This document shows positions 51,614 through 59,740 of a stretch of DNA of 64,000 nt, piece by piece (the stretch's first letter is position 1; every line of letters starts with the position of its first letter). A program made the translations under genes and the position numbers. The stretch is taken from positions 7,378,001 to 7,442,000 of the forward strand of contig NZ_CP106798.1 of assembly GCF_025642155.1 (NCBI RefSeq). The letters run 5' to 3'. The DNA comes from Streptomyces sp. HUAS 15-9 (GTDB lineage: Bacteria > Actinomycetota > Actinomycetes > Streptomycetales > Streptomycetaceae). The notes under the pieces were generated by a model that was not told where the DNA came from, did not search any database, and saw only the letters and a program-made list of their open reading frames with translations.

Positions 51614-52102
51614 TCACTCGCCTCGACGAAGGAGTTGGGGCACAACTGCCCTGACTCCGCTGCCAAGTCGACGTCGCCCCGGACCGGCCGCCGGTCCCCC
51701 CGCCGGTTCCCCGGCCGGTCCTCGAACCCCGCAGGTGCCGACGACTTCCCGCGTATCGGGCACGGACGTGAAGGAGTTGAGCGTCGTGTTGCCCAACAGT
51801 GTGCGGTCGACCGCGCCTTTCGGCCAGATGCGGGAGTCGTGGATGTTCCCCTTGACGAACCGCGCCAGTCCGGCATGGCGCTCCGGAACGCGCTTCGCCG
51901 TAGCTCCCGAGTTGTTACTGCCGCTCAGGTGAATGTCCGGAAAATGCCGGGCCAACGCGAGAACGGAGAAATAGGACTGAACGGGAATGTCCGGGAACTT
52001 CTTCAGAATCCGCGAGAACGGGCCGAGGAACCGGGACGCTGTTTGCCGGGCGGATGTCATACGACAGCCTGTGCCATACGGTCGTACGACGGCCTGCGTC
52101 AT
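51614..52102 (-). CDS. Hypothetical protein coupled to the HExxH enzyme gene
   Basis: A 162-codon frame whose ATG overlaps the stop of the HExxH gene as ATGA, which favours real translation. It reads MTSARQTASRFLGPFSRILK, KFPDIPVQSYFSVLALARHF, PDIHLSGSNNSGATAKRVPE and GAVDRTLLGNTTLNSFTSVP with reasonable codon usage, then turns Gly/Pro/Arg-rich (about 51614-51740) as if a frame change had occurred near GTCG; the neighbouring frame then runs on toward 51391. I do not recognise a domain. It may be a cluster-specific protein or a decayed gene. Confidence 0.4.
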   Translation of the reverse strand: MTQAVVRPYGTGCRMTSARQTASRFLGPFSRILKKFPDIPVQSYFSVLALARHFPDIHLSGSNNSGATAKRVPERHAGLARFVKGNIHDSRIWPKGAVDRTLLGNTTLNSFTSVPDTREVVGTCGVRGPAGEPAGGPAAGPGRRRLGSGVRAVVPQLLRRGE

Positions 52103-52105
52103 ACG
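52060..52105. repeat. Two 21-bp direct repeats at the HExxH gene end
   Basis: TACGACAGCCTGTGCCATAC (52060) and TACGACGGCCTGCGTCATAC (52085), each followed by G, are 25 bp apart, differ at 3 positions and cover the coupled stop/start. Confidence 0.6.
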
Positions 52106-53187
52106 AGGGCGGCTTCCGCCTCCAGCCGATGTACCTGTTCGAGCGCGTCCGCCGTGTACGGGCCGTCCGCGTCCCGTCCGGCCGCCGCCAGGGTCTCCCG
52201 GTGAATGTCCATGATCGCGGCGAGCCAGTCGACCATCGCCCGCGCGTCCGGTCCCAGAGCCGAGCGCACCACGCCGCTGCGCACCGCCGCGTCGAAGAAC
52301 TGCGCCCGCTGCCAGTACTCGGTGAGCATGCCGCCGCATTCGTCCCGGGCGGCCAGCGAGCCCTCCCATACGCTCAGCAGCAACTCCAGCAGATGCGCGT
52401 ACACATGGATCGTGGACAGGACGCGCAGACAGTCCATCCGGCGGCGTTCGCCGGCCACCGGGTTCCACGGGATGCCGAACAGCGCGCCGCCCAGGTAGTC
52501 GTAGTCGGGGTTGACGAGCCGCCGGCAGACCAGCAGGTCGTAGAACTTCTGGTGCGCGGCCTCGTGGAGTACGGCGTCCGCCGTCTTGAGCGGACTGACG
52601 AGCACCTGGGTGTTGAGGACGGACACGAACGGCGCCGGAACGATGAACGCGGACTCGATGATGCTGTCCTCGATCAGCACCGCGCCCCGTACGGAGGAGA
52701 CGATCGAGGCACCGAACTCGCCGACGGCCGCCTTGATGAGCCGCAGTCCGTTTCCAACGGCGCGGACATGTCGCGGCGTTGCTGCCACGTAGCTGTGCGG
52801 CACCGCCAGGTCCTCGCTGATCACCGTCCTGAGCGCCCGGCCGGCCTCGACGGCCGACCAGTCGGTGGCGAGGGCGTAGGCGTGGCCGGGCACGGCGAGC
52901 TGGGTCTGCGGCGCGGCGGAGGCGAACAGCTGGGCGCCCCGCCGTAGGATGCGGGCGGCCTCGGCCGGGTCCTTGCGGCCGTGCAGGGCACGGAAGGAGT
53001 CGAGCGTCGTCGCGCGTGCGACGCTGTGCTCGATGAGCGCGGCATCCTGAGCAGGGCTCGGGGGACGGAGCCCCGTGTGCGCGTGCAGCAGCTCGGACGC
53101 GATCTCCGAGAAGGTCGCCATGTCGGCGTGGATGCCCGCCGCTGCCCCGAAGGGGCCGGTGCCGAGAAGATGCCGTGCCTTGGACAT
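52099..53187 (-). CDS. HExxH-motif RiPP modification protein (alpha-ketoglutarate-HExxH peptide hydroxylase type)
   Basis: A 362-residue protein with ADAVLHEAAHQKFYDLLVCR: the His208-Glu-Ala-Ala-His212 motif and the following arginine/aspartate helix are typical of the HEXXH motif domain family (TIGR04267 as I recall), which NCBI now calls aKG-HExxH-type peptide beta-hydroxylase. These act on RiPP precursors rather than as proteases. The protein is mostly helical; EFGASIVSSVRGAVLIEDS and AFIVPAPFVSVLN match the second enzyme at 53897. It lies after the precursor gene, separated by the long palindrome, so it may be expressed less. Confidence 0.8.
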   Translation of the reverse strand: MSKARHLLGTGPFGAAAGIHADMATFSEIASELLHAHTGLRPPSPAQDAALIEHSVARATTLDSFRALHGRKDPAEAARILRRGAQLFASAAPQTQLAVPGHAYALATDWSAVEAGRALRTVISEDLAVPHSYVAATPRHVRAVGNGLRLIKAAVGEFGASIVSSVRGAVLIEDSIIESAFIVPAPFVSVLNTQVLVSPLKTADAVLHEAAHQKFYDLLVCRRLVNPDYDYLGGALFGIPWNPVAGERRRMDCLRVLSTIHVYAHLLELLLSVWEGSLAARDECGGMLTEYWQRAQFFDAAVRSGVVRSALGPDARAMVDWLAAIMDIHRETLAAAGRDADGPYTADALEQVHRLEAEAALV

Positions 53188-53322
53188 GTCCTGTCCCTCC
53201 CTCGTGGAGGAAGCCGGGTGGGGGTGGATGGGCCGGGTGGTGGCCGTGCGTGTGCGGTGAATTCGGTGTTGCCGCCCGTGCCTTGAGTCCGGTGCTGCCG
53301 CCCATGCCGTGATCGCGCTGAA

Positions 53323-53384
53323 TCCGGTGCCTCCGCTCGTGGTGGTGCCGCGGCCGCGGCACCACCACGAGCGGAGGCACCGGA
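53323..53384. terminator. 62-bp perfect palindrome between precursor gene and downstream enzyme
   Basis: Positions 53323-53353 and 53354-53384 are exact reverse complements with no loop; the centre is CCGCGG-CCGCGG. As RNA it would form a very stable hairpin. It follows the precursor stop by 52 bases and precedes the enzyme start by 136 bases on the minus strand. That position fits a partial terminator or RNA stabiliser raising precursor levels over downstream enzymes. Between 53188 and 53322 there are also two approximate 24-bp direct repeats (GGTGTTGCCGCCCGTGCC and relative), with no gene I can support. Confidence 0.8.
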
Positions 53385-53436
53385 ACGCCGGGGCTCCTCG
53401 ACCCGCAGCGAGTACGGTGTCCGGGCGGTTCCGGGC

Positions 53437-53571
53437 TCAGCTGACCGCGGGGTACTGCGCCTGCGCCTGTATCTCGGGGATCACGGGGCTGGTCGAGCTG
53501 CCGTCGTCCTCGGCGTCCGCGGCCAGCTCGGCCGGCTGCTCGACGTCGATCCTGGACTCTTCGGAACCCAT
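53437..53571 (-). CDS. Candidate RiPP precursor peptide, 44 residues
   Basis: An excellent SD (GGGAGGAGG) stands 5-6 bases before the ATG. The peptide opens MGSEESRIDVEQPAELAADA, an acidic leader, continues EDDGSSTSPVIPE and ends IQAQAQYPAVS. An acidic, Cys-free leader followed by a polar core with repeated Gln-Ala and a Tyr-Pro is consistent with a substrate of HExxH-type hydroxylases. No cleavage motif is clear. It lies directly between the PqqD-like recognition gene and the palindrome, exactly where a precursor is expected, and is not long enough for other domains. Confidence 0.75.
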   Translation of the reverse strand: MGSEESRIDVEQPAELAADAEDDGSSTSPVIPEIQAQAQYPAVS

Positions 53572-53627
53572 GGGTCTCACCTCCTCCCTTGCGGGGATCT
53601 CCCGTCTCGACCGTGTGGGGGCGACGG

Positions 53628-53900
53628 TCAGGCGGGAAGCTCTTCGAGAAGGCCCGCTCCGGCCAGGCCGTCGGCCCGGCGTGCGAGTTCCTTCCGTGCG
53701 TCCGCGTCGCTCTTCTTGCGCAACTCGGCGTAGCGCCCGACGAGTTCGTCGCCTGTCAGGCCTCGCTCGAACAGTTTCAGCAGCAACACCGAACCGGCGT
53801 CGATCTGCAGCACCGTGGGAGGCGTGGTGGTGAAGGCGAGGAACCGGCCCTTGATGCTCAACGGCCGGTACTGAATGCCCTTGGCAAGCTTGTAGTTCAC
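53628..53900 (-). CDS. PqqD-like RiPP recognition element protein
   Basis: A 90-residue protein of the PqqD fold: YKLAKGIQYRPLSIKGRFLA, FTTTPPTVLQIDAGSVLLLK, LFERGLTGDELVGRYAEL and a helical end. The strand-strand-strand then helix pattern with a Leu-Phe helix matches RREs that bind leader peptides and bring them to the modifying enzyme. The GTG start overlaps the stop of the HExxH gene at 53897 as GTGA, so they are coupled. It is 57 bases before the precursor start. Confidence 0.8.
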   Translation of the reverse strand: MNYKLAKGIQYRPLSIKGRFLAFTTTPPTVLQIDAGSVLLLKLFERGLTGDELVGRYAELRKKSDADARKELARRADGLAGAGLLEELPA

Positions 53901-54967
53901 GTGTGCACCTCGCGCTGTGGTGTGGCGTGCCAGGTCTTGAGTGTGCCGATGAGACTCGCGGGCAGCGCGTCGCGGACCGCGGTCAGCATCCGTGTCAGCT
54001 CCCGATGCAGCAGGAGTCCGTCCGGGCCGAACTCCCGGCGCACGCTGTGGAGTTCGAGCGAATCGAGGAGAAACCCGGCGCGTTCCACGGCCGTGGCCAG
54101 CCTCTGCCGTACGGTCCGCGAGCCGCAGCCGGTCTCGTCCGGCCGCCCCTGCCGCAGCGCGGTCGCGTGGAGCACCGCGAGATGGGTGTAGACATGCGCC
54201 GCGGAGATGACGCGGCCCGCGGTGAACCACCTCGGGGTCGCCTGGTCGAGGTTCCACGGAAGCAGTACGCGTGCGCTGCGTTCGTCGGTGTAGCCCGGCC
54301 GTACGAGCCGGCGGGTCAGGCGCAGTACGGCCATCTTCTCGTGCAGTGATTCATGGAGCAGGGCGTCTGCGAGACCGAGCGTGTCCCCGTGGAGCGTGGC
54401 AGCGGAGACGAATACGGTCTCGGGTACCTGGGTCAGATACAGGCTCGGAATGGGCGAGTCGAGTACGACGATCTGGTGCACGAACGGCAGGACGCTGTCC
54501 GTGTTTTCCGGCACGAGGTCCCGGAGCAGCAGCACCGCCCGCGAAACCCGTATTCCGTCATCCGTCGTGACGCGGAATGGCCGGGCGTGTTCCCCGATTC
54601 CCTGTTCCGTCATGACCGAGACGAAATGCCTTTCGAACACGGCTGCCGCGGAATCGGTGATCCAGTCCCGGACGTAGATCCGCAGCGCCGGTGCCGCGTG
54701 GACACGCAGTGCGGTGGAGTCGTACGTCCGCCACGCCCGTGGCGTCCGGCTCATCGGGTCCGCGCCGCCGAGTTTCCGGTCGATGGCGCAACGCCTCAGG
54801 CAGGCGGCAATTCCATCGCCGTCCGGAAGGTTTCGCAGGTCCTTGGGGTCGCCGAGTCCGGTGGCCCCCGCCGCTCCGGAATAAAGGACGTCCCGGTCGG
54901 CCAGGAGTGCGTCGGCGTCGGCGACGACACCGGTCGTGGCCAAGGAGACGACGTCGCTCACAGGCAT
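53897..54967 (-). CDS. HExxH-motif RiPP modification protein, first gene of the cluster
   Basis: A 356-residue relative of the 52099 protein with ADALLHESLHEKMAVLRLTR (His205-Glu-Ser-Leu-His209), then RRLVRPGYTDERSARVLLPW. Both proteins share the order: helical N-terminus, SxAVLLLRDLV or SVRGAVLIEDS strand, the P-V-P or V-P-E strand, the HExxH helix, and a long C-terminal helical region. It is coupled to the PqqD-like protein and most likely is its partner on the precursor. Having two paralogs suggests two hydroxylations or a division of sites. The upstream region contains a good TTGACA element. Confidence 0.82.
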   Translation of the reverse strand: MPVSDVVSLATTGVVADADALLADRDVLYSGAAGATGLGDPKDLRNLPDGDGIAACLRRCAIDRKLGGADPMSRTPRAWRTYDSTALRVHAAPALRIYVRDWITDSAAAVFERHFVSVMTEQGIGEHARPFRVTTDDGIRVSRAVLLLRDLVPENTDSVLPFVHQIVVLDSPIPSLYLTQVPETVFVSAATLHGDTLGLADALLHESLHEKMAVLRLTRRLVRPGYTDERSARVLLPWNLDQATPRWFTAGRVISAAHVYTHLAVLHATALRQGRPDETGCGSRTVRQRLATAVERAGFLLDSLELHSVRREFGPDGLLLHRELTRMLTAVRDALPASLIGTLKTWHATPQREVHT

Positions 54968-55024
54968 GAATGCCGCCCATCCCGTACGCCTTTGTTTCCT
55001 GGGTGGTCACCCCTTGTTCGCCAT

Positions 55025-55054
55025 ATTTTCGGCGGCTATTCCAAAGCATGTCAA
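55025..55054 (-). promoter_or_regulatory. Candidate promoter of the HExxH operon
   Basis: On the minus strand TTGACA (55049-55054), an 18-base spacer and GAAAAT (55025-55030) lie about 60 bases before the ATG at 54967, in an AT-richer stretch. The -10 is weak. Between 54968 and 55463 the only other supported items are the small frame at 55217 and the palindrome at 55392. Confidence 0.4.
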
Positions 55055-55216
55055 CGGCCTTTTGGCGGGCCGAACTCCATTTCCACCGGCACTCCAGCAG
55101 CGGTCGACTCATGGCGTCGGGACCAGGGTTCGGCCGGTCGAAAAACCGGGTGACCGGGCCGTGTCGGCACTCCTACACTCGCCACGACCAGTGGGACGAG
55201 TGAGGGGAGCAGGGCC

Positions 55217-55333
55217 GTGCGTGACCGCACCGCTGTCGCTGTTCCCCGTGCCCGGTACGAGGTGATCCTCGTGTCCTCGTCCGCCCGGTGCCCGCTGCGC
55301 GGCCGGTACCGGACACCCGTGACGCACGAATGA
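55217..55333 (+). CDS. Small frame with strong SD, 38 residues, possible leader or peptide
   Basis: GAGGGGAGC stands 7-10 bases before a GTG. The peptide reads VRDRTAVAVPRARYEVILVS, then SSARCPLRGRYRTPVTHE. It has one Cys, is basic and has no recognised family. It could be a leader peptide for the EF-G paralog, a small regulator, or a chance frame; the SD is its only support. Confidence 0.3.
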   Translation: MRDRTAVAVPRARYEVILVSSSARCPLRGRYRTPVTHE

Positions 55334-55391
55334 CCTCACTCACGCAGGCACGTACGCCTGCTTGTTGACGGGGGACTAGGAGATCCGAGGA

Positions 55392-55408
55392 TCGGATATC
55401 CGACGTCC
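55392..55408. promoter_or_regulatory. Palindrome TCGGATATCCGA plus CGTCC upstream of the EF-G paralog
   Basis: A perfect 12-bp palindrome followed by CGTCC, one base different from the 17561 element. It is 55 bases upstream of the EF-G start. Confidence 0.4.
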
Positions 55409-55463
55409 GCACGGGAAATCGCGCCGCCCCTCTTCCAGCCCAATCCCCGAAAGGCACCGGGCC

Positions 55464-57500
55464 GTGCGCACCATTTCTCGAACCGTCGTCCGCAATCTGG
55501 GCATCCTCGCCCATGTCGACGCCGGCAAGACCACCCTCACCGAGCGGATCCTGTTCGCGACCGGGACCACGCACAAGCGCGGTGAGGTCCACGACGGCAC
55601 GACCGTCACCGACTTCGACCCCCAGGAGCGCGACCGTGGCATCACCATCTTCGCCGCGGCCGTGAGCTGCGCCTGGGACGGACACCGGATCAATCTGATC
55701 GACACCCCCGGCCATGTCGACTTCGCCGACGAGGTCGAGCGTTCGCTGCGTGTGCTCGACGGTGCCGTCGCCGTGTTCGACGCCGTCGCGGGGGTCGAAC
55801 CGCAGAGTGAGTCGGTGTGGCGGCAGGCCGACCGGCACGGCGTACCGCGGATCGCGTTCGTCAACAAGCTGGACCGCGCGGGCGCCGATCTGGACGCGGC
55901 CGTCGAGTCGATCCGGCGACGGCTCCATCCGGCGCCGCTCGTCGTGCAGTTGCCGATCGGGTCCGAGGACGGCTTCACCGGTGTGGTGGATCTGCTCCGG
56001 ATGCGGTCGCTGGTGTGGTCCGACGGCGGTGGCGAGGCTGCGGAGGGGCCGGTGCCGGAGGCGCTGCGCGAGGAGGCCGGGCGGCGACGCCGGCTGCTGG
56101 AGGAGGCGGTGGCAGAACTGCATCCGGTGGCGATGGAGGAATTCTGCATGGAGTCCACCGTCGCCACCCCGACCCTCGTCGCCGCGCTGCGGGACCTGAC
56201 CCGCAGTGGCGACGGCGTGGTGGTGCTCTGCGGCTCGGCCTACCGCAACCGGGGGATCGAGCCACTGCTCGACGCCGTCGTGGCCTATCTGCCGTCGCCG
56301 CTGGACGTGCCCGCCGTACGGGGCACGCACGACGGTGCGGAGGAGGAGCGGAGCGCCGACCCGGCGGCGCCGTTCGCGGCGCTGGCGTTCAAGGTGAACA
56401 TCACCCCGAACGGACGGCTGACGTATCTGCGGGTGTATTCGGGAACGGTCGAGAAGGGAGACGCCGTGTGGGACTCGGTCGCACGCCGCACCGAGCGGAT
56501 CGGGCGGATCCTGCGCGTCCAGGCGGACCGGCACGCGCCGGTCGACCGGGCGGTCGCCGGGGACATCGTCGCCGTGGTCGGACTGAAGTCCGCCCGCGCC
56601 GGCTCGACCCTGTGCGCCCCCGGCGCCCCGCTCGTCCTGGAACCGCCCGGCGTCGCCGAGCCGGTGGTCTCGGTTGCGGTCGAGGCCCGCAGCCGGGCCG
56701 GGTCCGACCGGCTGGCCTCCGCGCTCGCGCGGCTGGCCGAGGAGGATCCCTCGCTGGTCGTGCGGACGGATCCCGAGACCGGCCAGACGGTGCTGTCCGG
56801 CATGGGCGAACTGCATCTCGAGGTCGCGACGGAGCAGCTGCGCCGCGTCCACGGGGTGGAGGTCAACGTCGGCCGTCCGAGGGTGAGTTACCGCGAGACG
56901 GTCGGCCGAGGGGTGTCCGGGCTGGTCTTCCGGCACGTCAAACAGGACGGCGGGGCGGGTCAGTTCGCCCACCTCGTCCTCGACGTCCAACCGCTGGCCG
57001 AGGGCTTCGAGTTCCGCTCGACGGTCGTCGGCGGGCGGGTCCCGCAGGAGTACGTCCGCGCGGTCGAGGCCGGCTGCCGGGACGCCCTCGCCGAGGGACC
57101 GCTCGACGGGTACCCGGTGACCGGGCTGCGCGTCACCCTCACCGACGGGGCGACGCATGTGAAGGACTCCTCGGACACCGCCTTCCGCACGGCGGGCCGG
57201 CTCGGACTCCGGGAGGCCCTGCGCGCCTGCGCGATGGTCCTCCTGGAGCCCGTCGTCGAGGTCACGGTCACCGTGCCCGACGACGCCGTCGGCGGAGTGC
57301 TCGGCGACCTGGCATCGCGCCGTGGCCGGGTCTCGGGCTCGACCGCGCGCGGCGGTGCGGCTGTCGTGACGGCGACCGTGCCGCTGGCCGAACTCTTCGG
57401 CTATGCGACCCGGTTGCGCAGCCGGACCCAGGGCCGTGGCACGTTCACGGCCCGGCCCACCGGTTACGCGCCGGCGCCGGTCGGTGCGTCCGTGCGGTGA
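55464..57500 (+). CDS. EF-G paralog (FusB-type elongation factor G-like GTPase)
   Basis: A 678-residue translational GTPase: G1 [29 protein letters not shown]3 [21 protein letters not shown]4 VNKLDRAG, then domains II to V with [20 protein letters not shown] and [16 protein letters not shown] in domain IV. The [20 protein letters not shown] region is EF-G-like rather than Tet(M)-like, so this is an extra EF-G rather than the main FusA. Such paralogs in streptomycetes may serve starvation, fusidic acid tolerance or other ribosome functions. It is divergent from the HExxH cluster, which allows a self-resistance role, but this is not shown. Confidence 0.87.
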   Translation: MRTISRTVVRNLGILAHVDAGKTTLTERILFATGTTHKRGEVHDGTTVTDFDPQERDRGITIFAAAVSCAWDGHRINLIDTPGHVDFADEVERSLRVLDGAVAVFDAVAGVEPQSESVWRQADRHGVPRIAFVNKLDRAGADLDAAVESIRRRLHPAPLVVQLPIGSEDGFTGVVDLLRMRSLVWSDGGGEAAEGPVPEALREEAGRRRRLLEEAVAELHPVAMEEFCMESTVATPTLVAALRDLTRSGDGVVVLCGSAYRNRGIEPLLDAVVAYLPSPLDVPAVRGTHDGAEEERSADPAAPFAALAFKVNITPNGRLTYLRVYSGTVEKGDAVWDSVARRTERIGRILRVQADRHAPVDRAVAGDIVAVVGLKSARAGSTLCAPGAPLVLEPPGVAEPVVSVAVEARSRAGSDRLASALARLAEEDPSLVVRTDPETGQTVLSGMGELHLEVATEQLRRVHGVEVNVGRPRVSYRETVGRGVSGLVFRHVKQDGGAGQFAHLVLDVQPLAEGFEFRSTVVGGRVPQEYVRAVEAGCRDALAEGPLDGYPVTGLRVTLTDGATHVKDSSDTAFRTAGRLGLREALRACAMVLLEPVVEVTVTVPDDAVGGVLGDLASRRGRVSGSTARGGAAVVTATVPLAELFGYATRLRSRTQGRGTFTARPTGYAPAPVGASVR

Positions 57501-57676
57501 TCGGTACGGCGGCTCCGTCCCTCGTCGGGCGGGGCCGCCATGACGTGCAGGTACGGCACCGTGGCAGTCCCCGAGGTCGGCGCACCGGCCGGTCGCGGTC
57601 ACCGTGCCCGGCGATGCCCTCGTGTCGCGCTGACCGACGCGGCGGCCCCGCCCGTACCAGGCGGGGCCGCCCCGGC

Positions 57677-59527
57677 TCACGGGTACGACACGACCGTGGA
57701 CGGCACCGTGGAGGTTCCCGAGGTCGGTGTGCCGGTCTCGTTGATCACGTGTTCGTACTGGCCGTTGCCGCCGAGTGAGACGACCAGGACGTTGTGGAAG
57801 CGGACGCCCGGACGGTTCGGTGCGGCGAAGCCGTTGTGCTGCACGATGGTGGGGTCGACGTTGTAGTAGCAGTAGCTGCCCAGGCCCCAGGCCTCGTGCG
57901 CGGTGACTCCGTCGCCGACCTTGTAGGCGGCGTAGCCCTTGACGGAGCCGTTCTGGATCGCGGCCTGGTTCGGGGCGTCGTACGCCTTCTCGTTCTGGAA
58001 GAAGATCGTGCGGCCCCGCCGGCCGTACCACTGCACGTCGTACTTGTTGAAGTGCTCCACGAACAGGCCGGTCGCGAGGACGTCGTCGCCGTTGACCACC
58101 ACCCCGTAGTCGGCCCGGTTGGTGTCCCAGCCGACGCCGGTGCCGTGGTCGGCGCGCCACACCCAGGTGTGGTCGACGATGGTGTGCCGGTTGTTGATCA
58201 CCATGCTGGTGGTGGCCCGGCCCGCGCCCGCGCCGCCGATGCGGACGAACACGTCCTGCACGGTGGTGGGGTCGGCGGAGTGGTCGCGGGAGGCGCCCGT
58301 AGGTCCGACTTCCAGCAGGGTGCGGGAGTTGACCGGCCCCGCGTCGATCAGGAAGCCCGCCAGCCGGACGCCGTCCACGTCGGCGACCTTCAGGGCGGTG
58401 ACGCCGTTGTCGGGCACGATCGTCGCGTACCCGAGGCCCATGACCACGGTGCCCGCGCGGTTCACCTGGATCGGCTGGTCCACGTGGTAGATGCCCGGGG
58501 TGAGCAGCAGATGAAGGCCTTGCGCCAGCGCCTGGTTGAGGGTCGCGGCGCTGACGCCCGGCTTGGCGACGTAGAACCGCGCGAGCGGCAGCGACGTACC
58601 CCTCGGTGTGGCGTTGCCCCAGGTGACGCCGCGGGCGTTGGTCCGCTTCGCAGGCAGGAACACACGCAGGTCGCTGCCGCCGACGTACAGGAAGGGCTTC
58701 TCGCGGGAGACGGGGGTGGTGTCGAGCGTGGTGTACGGCGGGTTGGGGAAGGTCTGTGCCGGGGCGCCCTCGACCCCGGAGAACACCATGTTCCACACGC
58801 CGTTGAGCCAGCTGCCGATCGCGCTGTCACGGGTGTACCACTGCTGCTGCGAGTACGGCCCCACCTGGCCGTCGATACGGCTGTCCGCGATGTAGCCGCC
58901 GCTCGCCCAGCCGTAGCCGGTGGGGGAGAGGTTGAGGCCGCCGCGGACGTGCATCCGCCGGAAGGGGGCCGCCTGGGCGACCGCCCAGCGGTTGGTGCCG
59001 TTCGCCGGGACCAGGGCGAGGTTCTCCGCCGAACGCCAGAAGTTCTGCGTCGCGTTGCCGTTGAACCAGCCCGCGTCGACCGTCACGTCCCCGTTGATGG
59101 TCGTGTCGTCGGGGGACAGGCCGAGGCCCGCGATCGAGGTGTAGAAACCGAGTTGAGCGTTGAGCCCGTGGTAGGTGCCGGGCTTGAACAGCAGCGCGTA
59201 GCGGCCGGTGCCGAACTGGGCCGACTCCTGCTGCCGGAACACCGCGTCCAGCCTGGCCTGGATGTCCGGGGTGGACGGGTCGAAGACGAGGACGTTGGGG
59301 CCGAGGTCACCGCCGCCGGGCAGGGCGTGCGGGCGGGCCCGGGAAGGAACCGGCATTGCCGCTGCCGGCGTGGCGGCTGCCGGCGTGGCCGTTGCCGGGG
59401 CGGCCGTTGCCGGGGTGGACGACAGGCCCGCCACCGTCGAGGCCGCAGCCGCGGCTGCGCCGAGGACGGTTCTGCGGCCGACGAAGTGGCCCTGCTGAGC
59501 AGGGCCGTCCGGGGAGTGGGAAGACAT
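57677..59527 (-). CDS. Tat-secreted right-handed beta-helix protein (GH55-like; often named coagulation factor 5/8-type)
   Basis: A 616-residue exported protein: a twin-arginine signal (GRRTVLGAAAAAASTVAGLS), a low-complexity AATPAAATPAAAMP stretch coded by 15-18 bp DNA repeats near 59350-59420, then NVLVFDPSTPDIQARLDAVF, the FKPGTYHGLNAQLGFYTSIA turn, and parallel helix rungs (NGDVTVDAGWFNGNATQNFW, NNRHTIVDHTWVWRADHG). The two-helix pattern resembles GH55-type glucanases. The ATG at 59527 (MSSHSPDGP) has GGAGAGCC upstream. Divergent from the sugar ABC operon with a LacI-like operator between, so a role in freeing beta-glucosides is likely (inference). Confidence 0.75.
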   Translation of the reverse strand: MSSHSPDGPAQQGHFVGRRTVLGAAAAAASTVAGLSSTPATAAPATATPAAATPAAAMPVPSRARPHALPGGGDLGPNVLVFDPSTPDIQARLDAVFRQQESAQFGTGRYALLFKPGTYHGLNAQLGFYTSIAGLGLSPDDTTINGDVTVDAGWFNGNATQNFWRSAENLALVPANGTNRWAVAQAAPFRRMHVRGGLNLSPTGYGWASGGYIADSRIDGQVGPYSQQQWYTRDSAIGSWLNGVWNMVFSGVEGAPAQTFPNPPYTTLDTTPVSREKPFLYVGGSDLRVFLPAKRTNARGVTWGNATPRGTSLPLARFYVAKPGVSAATLNQALAQGLHLLLTPGIYHVDQPIQVNRAGTVVMGLGYATIVPDNGVTALKVADVDGVRLAGFLIDAGPVNSRTLLEVGPTGASRDHSADPTTVQDVFVRIGGAGAGRATTSMVINNRHTIVDHTWVWRADHGTGVGWDTNRADYGVVVNGDDVLATGLFVEHFNKYDVQWYGRRGRTIFFQNEKAYDAPNQAAIQNGSVKGYAAYKVGDGVTAHEAWGLGSYCYYNVDPTIVQHNGFAAPNRPGVRFHNVLVVSLGGNGQYEHVINETGTPTSGTSTVPSTVVSYP

Positions 59528-59569
59528 GGGGCGGCTCTCCTTGTTCAGGAAGCGAACGGTGGGGAGTTC

Positions 59570-59583
59570 AGGGAGCGCTCTCT
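59570..59583. promoter_or_regulatory. LacI/CebR-like operator AGGGAGCGCTCTCT
   Basis: The centre GAGCGCTC is a perfect palindrome and the whole resembles the CebR site TGGGAGCGCTCCCA. It lies 43 bases before the beta-helix gene and 158 bases before the ABC operon. No lacI gene is seen; it could follow bglC outside the window. Confidence 0.6.
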
Positions 59584-59659
59584 CGCCGGGGAATGCTTCA
59601 TGGCGTGAACACACCCGTCAAGGGGTGTGACCGGAGTTCGCCGCACTCTGTCGAAACCC

Positions 59660-59688
59660 TTGACGGACCGGCGTACCGAAGTTTAACT
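59660..59688 (+). promoter_or_regulatory. Candidate promoter of the sugar ABC operon
   Basis: TTGACG (59660-59665), 17 bases and TTAACT (59683-59688), about 50 bases before the binding-protein start; AT-richer than the surroundings. An SD (AGGAG) precedes the ATG. Confidence 0.45.
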
Positions 59689-59740
59689 CACGTCCTAAAT
59701 TAAGCCATGATGGCAATCCCGGAAGGGGACACCAGGAGCC

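Noticed and set aside
51614..53380. A 588-codon protein spanning the HExxH gene
   Set aside because: Its first two thirds are the wrong frame of the HExxH enzyme. Its start region (MGGSTGLKARAATPNSP, with a His/Pro-rich stretch) was considered as a second precursor but has no SD and no nearby stop.
55464..57500. Tet(M)/OtrA ribosomal protection protein
   Set aside because: [20 protein letters not shown] and the domain IV motif fit EF-G paralogs better, and the length is EF-G-like.
55173..58796. A 1207-codon minus-strand frame
   Set aside because: Antisense to the EF-G paralog and out of frame in the beta-helix gene; no homology signal.
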